Positions 12,228 through 23,339 of a DNA stretch of 64,000 nucleotides are shown piece by piece. A program made the position numbers and the translations under genes. The DNA lies in contig VTFK01000152.1 of NCBI GenBank assembly GCA_009617715.1, positions 1,488,001 to 1,552,000 on the forward strand, given 5' to 3'. The stretch is from Plectrocnemia conspersa. Taxonomy: Eukaryota > Arthropoda > Insecta > Trichoptera > Polycentropodidae. Under the pieces are notes generated by a model that saw only the letters and a program-made list of their open reading frames with translations, did no database searches and was not told where the DNA came from. The stretch's first letter is position 1. Every line of letters starts with the position of its first letter.

Positions 12228-12699
12228 TTTACAGACATTTTTATTATTAGTGTTTTTTTATTTGTTTTCGGGCGCACAGTCGCTCTTTACAACGCTCTAC
12301 GCCCGCGCACTATTTTATAGTAGGATTGTGAATTATTATCACAGCTATGTTGTGTTTTCAATTCAGTGACAGTACCGACAGTGAGAGATTCGATTCAACA
12401 TAAAATTTATATGGCTTTTTATTATATTTTTTACAGTGAATGTGAAATACAATTTTAAAGTTAATTTTTATAAATGTATAATACAGTGAATGTGAAATGT
12501 ATCAAGCAAATTATAATTTCACAATTTTAGTGAAACTGTATTGTTATACGTTCGTTCAAAAATGTTGGTTATAACAGGTGATGTGTATATCATTTTAATT
12601 TTTAATTTAATTTAAAATTGTATTGTCCATGTATTGGTTTGGAAAAATAGAAGCACATCTTTTATCTGAAATGAACACAATTTTGATAATTAGTTGACT

Positions 12700-12870
12700 T
12701 GAATAATTCAGATTGTATTATTTATTTTACGCAAATGGACTTTTCACATCTGTCAAATTGCAGTTGAGAGCAGTATATAATTTCACAAGCACCTTTCATT
12801 TAAATACCATTTTTGCTAGTACCGATGAAATTATTTTTTATTACCAGTGAAAATATATTTTCAAAAATTT
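12700..12870 (+). repeat. Fragment of the ~700 bp AT-rich dispersed repeat
   Basis: Carries weakened versions of the family words: CTGTCAAATTGCAGTTGAG, TAATTTCACAAGCACCTTTCA and CCAGTGAAAATATATTTTC. The better copies are at 31069-31745 and 37829-38531. Confidence 0.5.
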
Positions 12871-12948
12871 TATTTTATTAAAAAATAAAATTTTATTATA
12901 TTTTTTATAAAAATAATTTATACGTTATGACTAAAAACTTATTCTTAA

Positions 12949-13155
12949 CCCTTTAAACGCCAGTGACTAATTAGTGAGGCATCTGTTTTTTCTTTTCACG
13001 CGTCAGTATCTCTTACTAAAAATAAATATCAAATACTTGCTTTACTGATAAATGACGCTAGAACAAAAATCTTTACGAATTAAAAAAATGTCAATTATTT
13101 GATTTAAAAAATATTCGACAAATGACTCACCGGTGAGTCACTAGCGTTTAAGTGG
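12949..13155. mobile_element. piggyBac-like MITE with TTAA target duplication
   Basis: 207 bp flanked on both sides by TTAA (12945-12948 and 13156-13159). The left end CCCTTTAAACGCCAGTGAC and the right end, read in reverse complement as CCACTTAAACGCTAGTGAC, form imperfect terminal inverted repeats of about 19 bp. There is no coding capacity. A TTAA target site with CCC-type ends is the piggyBac signature. A partial second copy lies at about 50440-50532 in the opposite orientation. Confidence 0.8.
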
Positions 13156-13199
13156 TTAACACAGATATTGTGTATATTTCAGTTGAGTTCATTACCCAG

Positions 13200-14550
13200 T
13201 CTGATCCACAAACTTGTTTTAAAATGACGACAATTCGTTATTTTGTTAAAAAATTAAAAAACTTAAAAAAAAATTTGTAATAAAAATTAAAAAAATATTT
13301 TTTTTAACATTGTTTGTCATTTATGTGAATTTTTGAGGACACGATAACAGCGGTAGTTTTAATTACATTGACATAAATCTTGTTCTAAAAGTATAATTTC
13401 ATAATATCAGCTTTAACCGCCATCTTCATTTAAAATGGCGGTGATTAAAAAAATAATATAAATCGAAACTTAGTAAATTATATATGTTGAAACATAGTTA
13501 AATATTTTAGATGAGTATTCAGCCTTATTTGCTATCTTGTTTTATAATGACAATAATTTTAAAAAGTAATGAGGTGAAAAATGTTTAAAAACGAAAATTT
13601 GTATGCTTTATTTTTTGACATTTTTTTGGTATTTTTGTGGGCTTTTGAGGACACAGTGCTGTAGTTTTAAGCATAATAAAATAAAACTTATACATAATAA
13701 TAATTATATTAAAATAAAAGCTAAAAAAAAAAAAATGTTTTTTGATGTTTCTGTGTTTTTTTTGTGGACACTGTAACTGCCGTAGTTTCAATCATATTGA
13801 CGTATATTTTAAATATCAGCCTAATATGACATCTTTTTCAAAATTCCACTGATTAAAAAATATATATAAATCGTAATTTAAGTGACGATGGAAAAAATAA
13901 AAAAAATACATTTTATGATTAATAATATTAAATTAAATAGTTTTTGAGAACACGATAACTTCAGTAGTTAAAATTATATTTCCATAAAACTTTTATGCTA
14001 AGTAGTTAGTTTTATTAGCCATCTTGTTTTATATTTGCATCAATTTAAAAAAAACTTTTTGAAAGAAAAAGTAATGAAGTCAATAATGTTTTATTTTTTT
14101 TACATTTTTTTGATATTTTTGTGGGTTTTTGAGGATACTTTGCTGTAGTTTTAAACATATTAAAATAAAACTTATATACAATAATAACCATATTAAAATA
14201 AAACTTTATTATTTTTTTTTTAAATTTGTTGGTTTTTAAGGACACGATAACTACCGTATCATATTTAAATAAAACTTATTCTAAAAATATGTCATATTTA
14301 TATCTTGGATAAGTTTATTAGCTCACTCAACTCACAATGTCTCAAAATGGCGGCTATTTTAAAATATTAAAAAATTAGCAACTCCGTTACAAAAAATATT
14401 AAAGTGAATTCAAAAGCGTTTTATAATATAAATTTTTGTCAGTAATTTGGAAAGTTACGAAATTTGAAGAAACGATAACTGCCATAGTTTTAATTATATC
14501 GACGTTAAAATAATTATTAAAATAGATCTTCTTAATATTTTAATATATGA
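13200..14550. repeat. Degenerate tandem repeat array with a GGACACGATAAC motif
   Basis: The motif (G)GACACGATAACTnCCGTAGTTTTAAT recurs in diverged form near 13338, 13650, 13765, 13947, 14132, 14237 and 14468. Pairs 13650/13765 and 14132/14237 repeat with a period of about 475 bp, suggesting a higher-order unit. ORFs at 13585-13791 and 14045-14245 are merely the translated repeat. Confidence 0.6.
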
Positions 14551-16002
14551 TACAATTTAAAAAAAAAAAAAAAAAAGATATACAGAACTCTTTTATAACC
14601 TAATTCTTGTAGAACAGCTTATTTTGTTAGCACCAATATCATCATTCTGATTGATCGCTATAAATGTTAGGGTATTCTACACATTTACTCATTAGAAAAT
14701 AGCAGACCCTCGAGTGAATAGTCATATTAAAACCCCCAAGTGCCAAACGTAAACAATGACCACCAGAGACTTTCAAACCATAAACAATAATCACACTAAC
14801 CAAAACTTCTAAAACGTACAATTTACACAATATATTGTAATCTTAGAAACGCGCGTCGAAACATTTACATTGTTTTACTCAACATAAATTTAAGACAATC
14901 AGATATTATTTATGTAGAATTCATGTTTAAATAAAATAATTTTTAATTACTATTTATTAGGGGAGCAGCAATTCAATTTTTTGTCCTTCATTTCTGTAAA
15001 CATTTATGATAATTTAATGGGTGGTGTTTATGATGTTTTTAGAAGCATATTTTTAAAAGCATTAAATAAAATTATACGGATTTTTTCCATAAGTCTATTT
15101 ATAATATTAAAAACATATGTGTATATATTCATATATGTGATTTTGTTGATCAAATGTTTTCTCCACTGAACTGACAATGAATACATAAAAAAACAAGTAT
15201 AAATTATTTTGGTCGCAAAGGGGGAATCTACGCAATAAACGCGAATTTTACGGTCAAAACTTATTTACACAGCCTCCCACAGCGGCTCTCAAACTTCAGC
15301 CGAGATTTACACGCAGTTCGAAAAGTGACGTTGAAACGTTACTTATGCCGAAAAATGTACACGGTCGTAAATTAAGCTCGTAAATGGCAATAATGCGCAA
15401 AATTGCGGTTTTCAAATTTATTGCCACCGCCCAAAATCTCTCCGAGTGCTGGCATTGTTTCAGCGGGCAAAACATTCTGCCGCCTGGCACATTCCCCAAC
15501 TTTGTACATACACATTACTTATTTGTATGATTTAAATCACGGGCTGTTTTGACTTTTAAACACATAAACACTTAATTAAAAGCAAACTTGCTCTTATTCG
15601 GGAGCAACTGCTTTGGGATTTGCAGTGTATTCATCAAACCATGATATCTCAACGGACATTTCCGGATGATGTAATAAAAAAATGCATATACAAAATTTTC
15701 ATTATAGTTTGTATTAACTAGATTTTAATGATTGTAACGATAGTGATACAGAAAATTAATTATCATAATTTGAAGATGTTGATAACGAAAACAGATCTGA
15801 TTTTTAAATATAAAAGTCACAGATGTGCGTATCTAAAAATAATTGTGTTATAAAAATAAAATGTGTTTTTAACCCATTCCACGCCATGTTATGATGAGCT
15901 TGTAAAACGCATGTATTTGACGAAACCAGAGGAAAATAATTCTAGAAAATAGTCCTTTTAAACATAGATGAGATAATTACAAGATCTACTTTTTAAAAAG
16001 TG
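14551..16002. other. Intergenic DNA with a GC-richer patch at 15230-15500
   Basis: Mostly AT-rich, with a poly-A run near 14560. The 15230-15500 patch is richer in G, C and CpG and has no recognisable protein. The 62-codon ORF at 14981-15169 is low-complexity hydrophobic translation of AT-rich DNA. TTAACCCATTCCACGCC near 15870 resembles a solitary piggyBac-type end. Confidence 0.35.
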
Positions 16003-16005
16003 TAA

Positions 16006-16181
16006 TGCTTCCTCTACACTCTCTGGAAGTTACCGAACCAAAGGTCTACCGAATATGGTCGAGGTCGCCGAGACATTAGAGCGGGCAGACCCGAGCTCGA
16101 CCGAAGTAGCCCCGAATTAACACATTATATTTTCCGTCCTTGCCCAACCATGGCCTACTTCCAGAGAGTGTGGAGGAAGCA
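16006..16181. mobile_element. Harbinger-like MITE with TAA target duplication
   Basis: 176 bp, flanked by direct TAA (16003-16005 and 16182-16184). Terminal inverted repeats begin TGCTTCCTCTACACTCTCTG on the left and, in reverse complement, TGCTTCCTCCACACTCTCTG on the right. A TWA target site is the PIF/Harbinger habit. The CACTCTCTGGAA core is shared with the larger elements at 46655-47505 and 51760-52798, and the interior shares their GACC/CGAG-rich style. Superfamily assignment rests on target site only. Confidence 0.75.
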
Positions 16182-16369
16182 TAATGTCTAATTAAAACTA
16201 ATGTAGTTATTGTGGGAAAAACCGTGTCATTCCATATAATAAAAATATAATCTGCGATAACAAAATTAACTCTCTAGTGTAATTTGTATTAGAAAAACAG
16301 TGTTATTATTCTTAATTTTTTAAAGGGCATTTATAATTTTAAATAGTTTCCATTATAATATTGATACTT

Positions 16370-16800
16370 TGCGCTATAAATGTAATGCACTATAAAAAGG
16401 AGCATTTAAAGAATAAATATATTAAATATATTTTATAAAATACATGTAAATCAAAAAATATAATGTGACCTAAAACGAAAAATATGTGCATTAAAATAAA
16501 TAAACTGTGCATTACCGTTGGTGTAGTTTTCTAATGAAAGTTCTAAAACTAATTTTGGTTGTTGAACTTTCGTTAGATTCATTCGTTTAGGTTAGTTTTA
16601 GATTTAAACAGCAAATAGACGAATTAAATGCTGATTATTTTGCTTTAATTACTGATTATTTTAATAAAAATATATTTATTTAATACTCATTTTTTAATAT
16701 TTTAATGCACAAATCATTCGTTTTAGTGCATTTTTTATTAAACATAGAAATATTTATTTAATGCTTATTTTGTATTATTGTAATGCACAAACAAATCGTT
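16370..16800. repeat. Palindromic AT-rich repeat with TGTGCATTA arms
   Basis: The centre is an inverted repeat: TCTAATGAAAGTTCTAAAAC around 16530 pairs with GTTGAACTTTCGTTAGATTC around 16560. Outer arms carry TGTGCATTA on one side and TAATGCACA on the other. The blocks around 16480-16800 recur in opposite orientation at 19920-20095. Structure resembles a foldback element; ends are not defined. Confidence 0.5.
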
Positions 16801-16807
16801 TTAAAAA

Positions 16808-16905
16808 ACAAAGAACATTTTTCGTTACATCTCAAAGACGATGAAATAGTCGCCGCGCTACGGGACAAGAGACCGAAATTGAGTTTCGCGTGGAAAAGGT
16901 TAATT
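16808..16905 (+). other. Possible lone exon-like patch
   Basis: Within the ORF starting at 16783, codons around 16815-16900 (HLKDDEIVAALRDKRPK) have coding-like base use, unlike the poly-A/T codons on either side. They end near an AAAAG/GTTAAT donor-like site. No family recognised; it may equally be a relic of a transposon. Confidence 0.15.
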
Positions 16906-17259
16906 AAGAATGTGTATATTCATGAATATATTAATAATAATTATAATATTATTGAAAAATTTTTTTTTACAAAAAAATATTTCTTATGCTACCTATCGAA
17001 TCAATATTATAATTTCACAAATTTACTATATGAACGTATAAATTTGCCTTATTTAATAATAAAACTATTCTATATAAACGGTAGGCACTTATATTAATTT
17101 GCAGTCCTAAATTTACCCAAGTAGCGCAGAGTCCTTGTAGTTAGTATAATATAAAACCCCATTAGCCAGTTGTTGAATATCGTTCTGGGCGATACTTTGT
17201 CGAAATTAATACCAACTTCAAAATTGAGAAGCGTGTGCTATATAGTATACATATATATG

Positions 17260-17580
17260 TAAATGTGTCGTGTGTGTAATGGTAATGTGGCGTGTCGAAT
17301 TACGGAAACATTGATTCGAATTTGTCATCGAAACAAAGGGAATCGAGGGCATATCGATCAGTTGTCGTCTTTAATAAGCGCTCGCTCGGTCGTCCGAATT
17401 AATAATGACCAAGCGCAGGGTCCAAAATCGAAATTAAAACAAGCGCCCTTTTGCCAGAATTAAACTTTATTAATTAACTCCCTTTCAACGGACTCTCCTC
17501 TTTTTGAGGGTGTTCGTTTCTTTGCTGAAAAAGCTTTTCACCGCGACCTACATACATGTTTTGTGGTCAACGTACTGGAG
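17260..17580. other. GC-richer island, unassigned
   Basis: A sharp rise in GC and CpG in AT-rich surroundings. The 66-codon ORF at 17263-17463 shows no known domain. TTAATTAAC and similar homeodomain-type sites occur at 17465-17480. The patch is most compatible with non-coding regulatory DNA. Confidence 0.3.
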
Positions 17581-18049
17581 TTTCTCTTAAATTAGTGTAT
17601 ATGTATGTTGTATTGTAATAATATTTTTTTTTTATAATAAACTTGAGAATTTCTCAAGAATAATGCCAAATTAAGAATTATTATTTCTCGAGACATTTGA
17701 TTATAACCGAGAATTTTCATTGTACCTTTTTTGATTGAACACTAAATTTATACGAATATTTTAAAATGTTTTATAAAAGCTGCATTTCTTATACTGTTGC
17801 ATAAGAAAGGATGAATCCGTGCCAGATGTTTGAAAATATGCAGGCTATTTTTAAAATTTTCAATAGAAGTCGGAAGCATTTGAATCGCAAAAAAATTATT
17901 CTAATCCACCATGTTTTGAACTACATTATTAATCACATAAGAAGAAGCCGCTTAGCGTGGGAATCAGCAGATTGAAAAATGCATGGGAGCTTTTCACAGA
18001 ATAACACCATAAAATTTGAATGTCAGCGAGCCTTAATTTGTTTTTTTTT

Positions 18050-18720
18050 ATAAATTTGATATTATTATATAATAGTATGTTACATTAAATGTGTATTACC
18101 AATTAAATTATATTTTCAGTGCAATCATATTCAAATACTTTTTCACCGGTAGATATATATTATTACTAGCTAAAATATAACTGAACTGCTTTAAAATGTC
18201 ATTTGCTCTTCACAAAACGTCCAGTTTTTGGCCAAACCCAACTTGAAGCTCTATAATAACTAGCTATAGCTTTGTAGCTGTACGTTCATCTTCAAGTGGT
18301 GGTATTTAACTAACAATAATTGAAAACGCTACTTGTTAAATCCTATACGTCACCAGCGAATATGGTTATATAAAAAGATGACACATTACCAAAAGATTCA
18401 ATTGCTTAAAACACTTGAACTGGGCTAGTTAATAAAATTATAGTTATACTAGTAAAAATATAACTTCACTGGAAAATACACATTCACTGCAACAGTTTCG
18501 AAATGTACAATTACTGTTTAAACCCAAATCAAATCCAATTTGTCCTTAAAGTTTTTAACATTCATTAGGACTTTTATGGACATTTTAAAGCATATTATTT
18601 CACTAGTGCCTATCAATTAAATTATAATTTCGCTAGTAAATATATATATATATCTGCAGGTGAAAATATTATATATTCGAATATGATTTTACTAAAACAG
18701 TGAAATTAAATTAAATTTCA
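18050..18720. repeat. Copy of the ~700 bp AT-rich dispersed repeat (inverted halves)
   Basis: The right part carries TTTCACTAGTGCCTATCAAT, TTTCGCTAGTAAATATATAT and AATATGATTTTACTAAAAC. The left part (18060-18180) carries the same words in reverse complement. The interior includes CAACAGTTTCGAAATGTACA and GTTTAAACCCAAATC, matching words in the copies at 31, 38, 42.8 and 50 kb. It therefore looks like a foldback arrangement. Confidence 0.6.
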
Positions 18721-19900
18721 TATATACATAAACTTTGCTCTACTATATTTGTTGATTAAGAAATTATTAAGAGTCATACGTAAATTATCGATCTTTCTGT
18801 TTAATTAAATTCACAATTTCTAGCCCTGTTTATGATAGCGAACTATATTAATTTGAACGGGTGTATAGCGCCCCGATGGCGAACTTATCTGCGAGGGTTG
18901 AAATGCAACTGAAAGTGATCGTTCGGAGTGAACTTGAGCGTAGTAGCCCTCTACGTCGTAGAGGGTCCAAAACCGCAGAGAAAGGCATAATCGACTTACG
19001 CTGACCGAGACCCTTTTATCGCGGATACTAAAGTGGCAATAGAATAAAAAATAAGGTAGGTATATTACATACAGTATAAATTCTATTACACACTATAAAT
19101 GTTAAATTGCCTATTATAAAATAGGCGATTAACTTAGTAGTTTTGAGACTATTCAATTATGAAAGGGGGAATAGGAAGTCGTATTTTAAAAGTTTCTTAC
19201 AAACTACATAACTCAAGTTGAGTTGTTTTTCAATTAAGGTAATTAATTTTAAAGTTAAAGGGAATTAATTGAAATATAATCCGCATGAAAGGAAGCGCGC
19301 AAAATACATCATATTATAAAGCAATGGTTTCCAGACATTTTGTCCTGTGCCATATTAATATTAATAAACTATATTTATGAACGTAATTAATATAATATAA
19401 TATATTACATTTTTTACTTTTCTAAATAAGAAAATGCATTAAACTTTTCCACGCAGCGCTTAATTAGATTACATTACAAATAAAATCTATTTTTTTAATC
19501 GAAAAAAATGACAAAGTTATGATCTATATCTCTTTTGATTGTATTATAAACAGTATGATACAAATCCGGTGTATATAATAGCGCCTTAAAAACATATGAA
19601 TATAGACTCACACACGCACACGTATTCATAAATGCGCAGGTTATAACGTCTTATTAATATTATAATTATGTGTTTTTAAATCATACGAATACAATTGATG
19701 GTATATGTTTGAATTATTTCCTGCGCCTGATACTTTTATATATTTAAAAAATAATACATTGCACTATAAATACTTCAGCGTGCGGTCTACATTTAAATAT
19801 GTTAACAATTGCAATTCAAACCAAAACCTAACCTAAACATATAATTAAAATTTAAAAAAAAAGAACCCAGCACGGTCTATTTTGATAAGGGTTTGATTTA
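18721..19900. other. Intergenic DNA with a GC-richer island at 18830-19030
   Basis: The 18830-19030 island includes a short inverted repeat, CCCTCTACG/CGTAGAGGG, at about 18946-18965. No protein recognised. GCAATGGTTTCCAGACATTT near 19322 resembles a solitary hAT end. Confidence 0.35.
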
Positions 19901-19919
19901 ACAGGAAATTATTTTAAAA

Positions 19920-20095
19920 GATATGTGCATTAAAATAAATACTTTGTTCCATAAAATAAATGCATTATAATAATAGAAAATAAGCATTAAATAAATATTT
20001 TTTGTTCAATAAAAAATATTAGATTGAACAACTTTTTATTTGTAATGTGCACTAAAATTAATGATTTGTGCATTCAAATATTAAAAAAAATCATA
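19920..20095 (-). repeat. Second copy of the TGTGCATTA palindromic repeat
   Basis: Shares ATGTGCATTAAAATAAATA with the copy near 16485, and AAATAAGCATTAAATAAATA with the reverse complement of sequence near 16750-16770. The orientation is opposite to the 16.4-16.8 kb copy. Confidence 0.5.
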
Positions 20096-20379
20096 TATCA
20101 TGATGGTGTTGCTGACCAAATATTTTTTAAATATATATTTTTTTTATCCAGGACGATCTGGAAGTTAACACATGTTCTATTTAGGTATATATTTTTAAGT
20201 GGTTCTATACTGCTGAGAATTACAGATCTATTTGTTTACATACATTACTTGCAATACAATAAATAAGCAATATTTTTTAATCCATGAACTTTTCGGTCGT
20301 AATTTTATCTATATACATTACGTATTCATACTTCTACTACCGTAATTGTCCATTTGTTTTGATTGTACGTTACATTGAC

Positions 20380-20990
20380 TACCTGAATACACGTTTGACT
20401 TTTTTGTCCAAGCAGCCGGACTAATCCACGTCGGACGCTGGAAGTCACGCAAGGAAAACATTTACAATAACAATTTGATATTTTTTGCTGCCCCGAAACT
20501 CGGCTCACACACAGATAGCTCGAGGAGATACGCTTCTGGTTTCCAACTTTCGCTGGGCTTGGAATTTTTGCTAAAGCATGCCGCGTTCTCGGAAAAGTTT
20601 GAGCGAAAAAATGTGTTTTTATGAACTGGCACGAGTGCTTCTCGGCGTTTGAAAGTTGAGTGTTTCTCGTGTCTGTTTGACGTGTCAAGGGGCGGTTCTC
20701 CCTCGTTCGCCTGTCACTGATAACAGATATCGGATGTGTGGGTATGGGAAAAAGGGCAAGACAAGCTCGAGGCGTACAACGTGTTGCTTCGTGGTACTCC
20801 TCAGGTTGTTTAGTGTTTCTCGTCAAAAGGCGGTTTCTGAGGGCGTTGCTGTGATATTATTTTGATCGGACGATTGCTCGGTGGGAGTGCAGGATCACCC
20901 CTCCATCACCGACTCAAAGGTTGCACGTTCACTTGTGCTGGTACCTAAAGCAGTGCCAGGATATCGTCAACCATTGAATGACAATTTTAT
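20380..20990. other. GC/CpG-richer island, possible promoter or exon
   Basis: Longer ORFs overlap on both strands (166 codons minus, 20326-20826; 69 codons plus, 20656-20865). This is expected where stops are scarce in GC-richer DNA, and neither resembles a known protein. Candidates are a promoter with a 5' exon, or a conserved non-coding block. Confidence 0.3.
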
Positions 20991-21227
20991 TATAAAATTT
21001 AGATTTCCTTGAGGCATTTATCCATTACCTTACTGACTCATATATATCAGTTTTAGTTGACGGTTTAAACTCGTTTGAAAACCTCAAGGTATGTTAACAC
21101 ATTACGGTCCGTTCACGCGTTTTTGTGTAATAGCGAAACTTTGCGGTCAGTTCATAATAATTAATATAAATTAGCTAATATTCATTTATAAGTTTCGTAT
21201 TATATTTTTTGCTAAATATCCATATTA

Positions 21228-22215
21228 CAGGCGGCCTTCGACTTTCGAACGTTCGACTTTCACATAATTCGCTATTTCGCACATTTAAAAAAAAAACATT
21301 TTTTTTTAATTTAATTTTTTTTTAAAAAATGTTCTGATAGCGGTGAATCTTTTGATTCAATCGGACGTTCGTATGATACAAACAGGTCTACGATATGTTC
21401 AATTTTGCAAAATAAAAATATAATTAAAGAATACGTTCAAAATTGTGAAAAATAAAGATATATTTCCACAATCTTTAATGATATGTTTCCAAAAAAATAT
21501 GGATGAAATGGAAAATCTTTGTCATCGTATATCGGTGACCAACATCAAAAAGATGTCCCTCTTAGTATTTCAATTATTCAAGCAAAAGTTCTTAGTTTGC
21601 ACAAAGATTGGAAGGATAGATTAAAAAAATATTTTAACACGGTTTTTCAAGCAAGTAACGGTTGGTTTTACAATTTTAAAATGAGGTATTCTTTTCATAA
21701 AATTAAATTTACTGGAGAATCGGCTGATGCGGATAAAGATGCTGCAAAAGAATTTATTTCATAATTATCCAAAATTATTGAAGATGTAGAATATTCCTCT
21801 AGCCAAATATTTAATGTAGATGAGACAGGTTTATTTTGGAAAACTCTTTAACAATGAAAAATATGAATGAAGCCTTCACGCACCTTGACAATTTTTTAAA
21901 TATTATCGAAGATTGTGATCCCAATATAGAACGCATATCTCAATTCGTGGGGCGATCAATAAAACATGGCATGTTATAAAATACTACATGAAGAAAATAA
22001 AAAGAATAGTGGAAAACAGTTAACTCTTGATAACTTTTCAAAGGAATCACCCGCAAACCTCACTAAAAGGTGTTCTTTATCGCTTCATAAACATCTTATA
22101 TTTACTTGATAAATAAATATTTTAAAATACACACAATTTCAATTTTTTTTACTTTCCTCGACTTTCGTACATTCAACATTCGCACACATTTTCAGGAACC
22201 AATTATATTTCTCTA
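21228..22215 (+). mobile_element. Tigger/pogo DNA transposon remnant with broken transposase
   Basis: Left end CAGGCGGCCTTCGACTTTCG follows a TA target site (21226-21227) and matches the Tigger terminal-repeat style. Translation from about 21519 gives the second DNA-binding helix region (SNGWFYNFKMRYSFHKIKFT, GESADAD) and then FNVDETGLFW, which includes the first catalytic Asp. One in-frame stop lies near 21762. The rest of the DDE core is deleted. The C terminus reappears at 21860-22050 in shifted frames (LDNFLNIIEDCDPNIER, then KILHEENKK and KQLTLDNFSKESP). The last block resembles the PCNA-binding tail of pogo-type transposases. The 3' inner terminal sequence (TCGACTTTCGTACATTC, TTTTCAGGAACC) is present near 22155-22200, but the outermost 3' inverted repeat is missing. 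Non-functional. Confidence 0.85.
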
Positions 22216-22341
22216 CAGTTTTTGTATGTTTGTACACGGGCGTACGCTTGGCAATGCTCTTGTTCTAGCATACCATTTAATATATTTTTAAAATGTTTTT
22301 ATTAATAAAACCGATTTAGAAATTAGTTAAACCTTTCCGGG

Positions 22342-22607
22342 CAGTGGCGTAGCTATGGGGGGACGGAGAGGGTGGGCCGCCCCGGGCGGCACTTGCTTGG
22401 GGGCGGTATATTCGCGATGGGATCGTCTAGTGTGGTTTTTAACCCTGATTGCACTTAAACATATATAAATCCGCGAATAACAAGAGTTTAATAATAACCA
22501 ATTTATTATTTTAGGAAATGCTGATTTTATGACCCTGCAAAAAAAGTAATGGGGGGGGGCAATTTTAAGGATCGCCCTGGGCGGCACATACCCTAGCTAC
22601 GCCACTG
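22342..22607. mobile_element. hAT-type MITE with 8-bp target duplication
   Basis: 266 bp starting CAGTGGCGTAGCTATGGGG and ending CCTAGCTACGCCACTG, giving terminal inverted repeats of about 14 bp. It is flanked by TTTCCGGG (22334-22341) and CTTCCGGG (22608-22615), an 8-bp target duplication with one mismatch. Subterminal GGGCCGCCCCGGGCGGCAC and GCCCTGGGCGGCAC also pair. An 8-bp duplication with CAGTG ends is characteristic of the hAT superfamily. The element is non-coding. Confidence 0.9.
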
Positions 22608-22774
22608 CTTCCGGGCAACGATATTCGGTGCTTCCAAGAAGTCCGTTAAAATTACAGCAGTGATAAGCGGGGTATCGAAACGGTGAAATGATTAAAATTC
22701 AAGATAATACATGATAAAATTCAAGATATGTAATTTTCGTAAATTTGAACTCCAGGTCAGTATAAAATAATTGG

Positions 22775-22870
22775 CAAAAAATACCCGGAACCAAACCGGG
22801 CACCCGGTTCTTACCCGAAATAACAGAAAACCGGGTAATTCATTTGGGCGGGTATTTGGATCCCCTACTT
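22775..22870. repeat. Cluster of CCCGG/CCGGG motifs
   Basis: About seven CCCGG, CCGGG or GGGCGGG words in alternating orientation within about 90 bp (ACCCGGAACC, AACCGGGCACCCGGTTC, TACCCGAAA, AACCGGGTAA, GGGCGGGTATT). In AT-rich DNA this is strikingly non-random. Short pairs can fold back on each other. No known element recognised. Confidence 0.5.
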
Positions 22871-23339
22871 TTAGTGCACTTTCGAGGAGATATTTGAGCA
22901 CAGATCGTATCTTGAGTTTTAGTAAGATTTTGGGACTGTTGATGGTTTCTGTTTATTGAGTGTCCGCTCGGATACGCAATATAGTTTGTTGACGACGATA
23001 TAAAAAAAATCTTTTCTATGAAAATTACGGCACAAATTAATATGTTTTATCGACGCGGGTAGTAACGACAAAAACTACTAAACTATGTTTTTTGTGATTT
23101 TTTCAAATGAACACACATTTTGCTTGAAAACAAATAGAAAATGTAGGAACTGCAATTGAAGCTGTTAACAGAGTTAACTCTTTCTTATGAAATAGTTCTA
23201 TCAATATAAAAAAATAATAAAATGCCTTTACCTATTATTGAACAAGACTTTAGAAATGTAATTAAGTTATTTTATGTTGTAAATCCTCCGTTGAAACATG
23301 ACAGGGTTTAGTGCAATGCTTTACAATGAGGTAAACACA

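Noticed and set aside
12059..12300. Start of a retroelement ORF1 or host exon
   Set aside because: The 46-codon ORF is GC-richer and preceded by a TAAA-rich run, but nothing downstream continues it. Listed only as a low-confidence small ORF.
13585..14245. Two similar minus-strand ORFs (13585-13791, 14045-14245) as a duplicated gene
   Set aside because: The similarity is due to the underlying AT-rich tandem repeat; the peptides are low-complexity.
20326..20826. 166-codon minus-strand ORF
   Set aside because: The longest single ORF of the window, but it lies in a GC-richer island where stops are rare, overlaps a plus-strand ORF and has no recognisable domain or coding-like composition.
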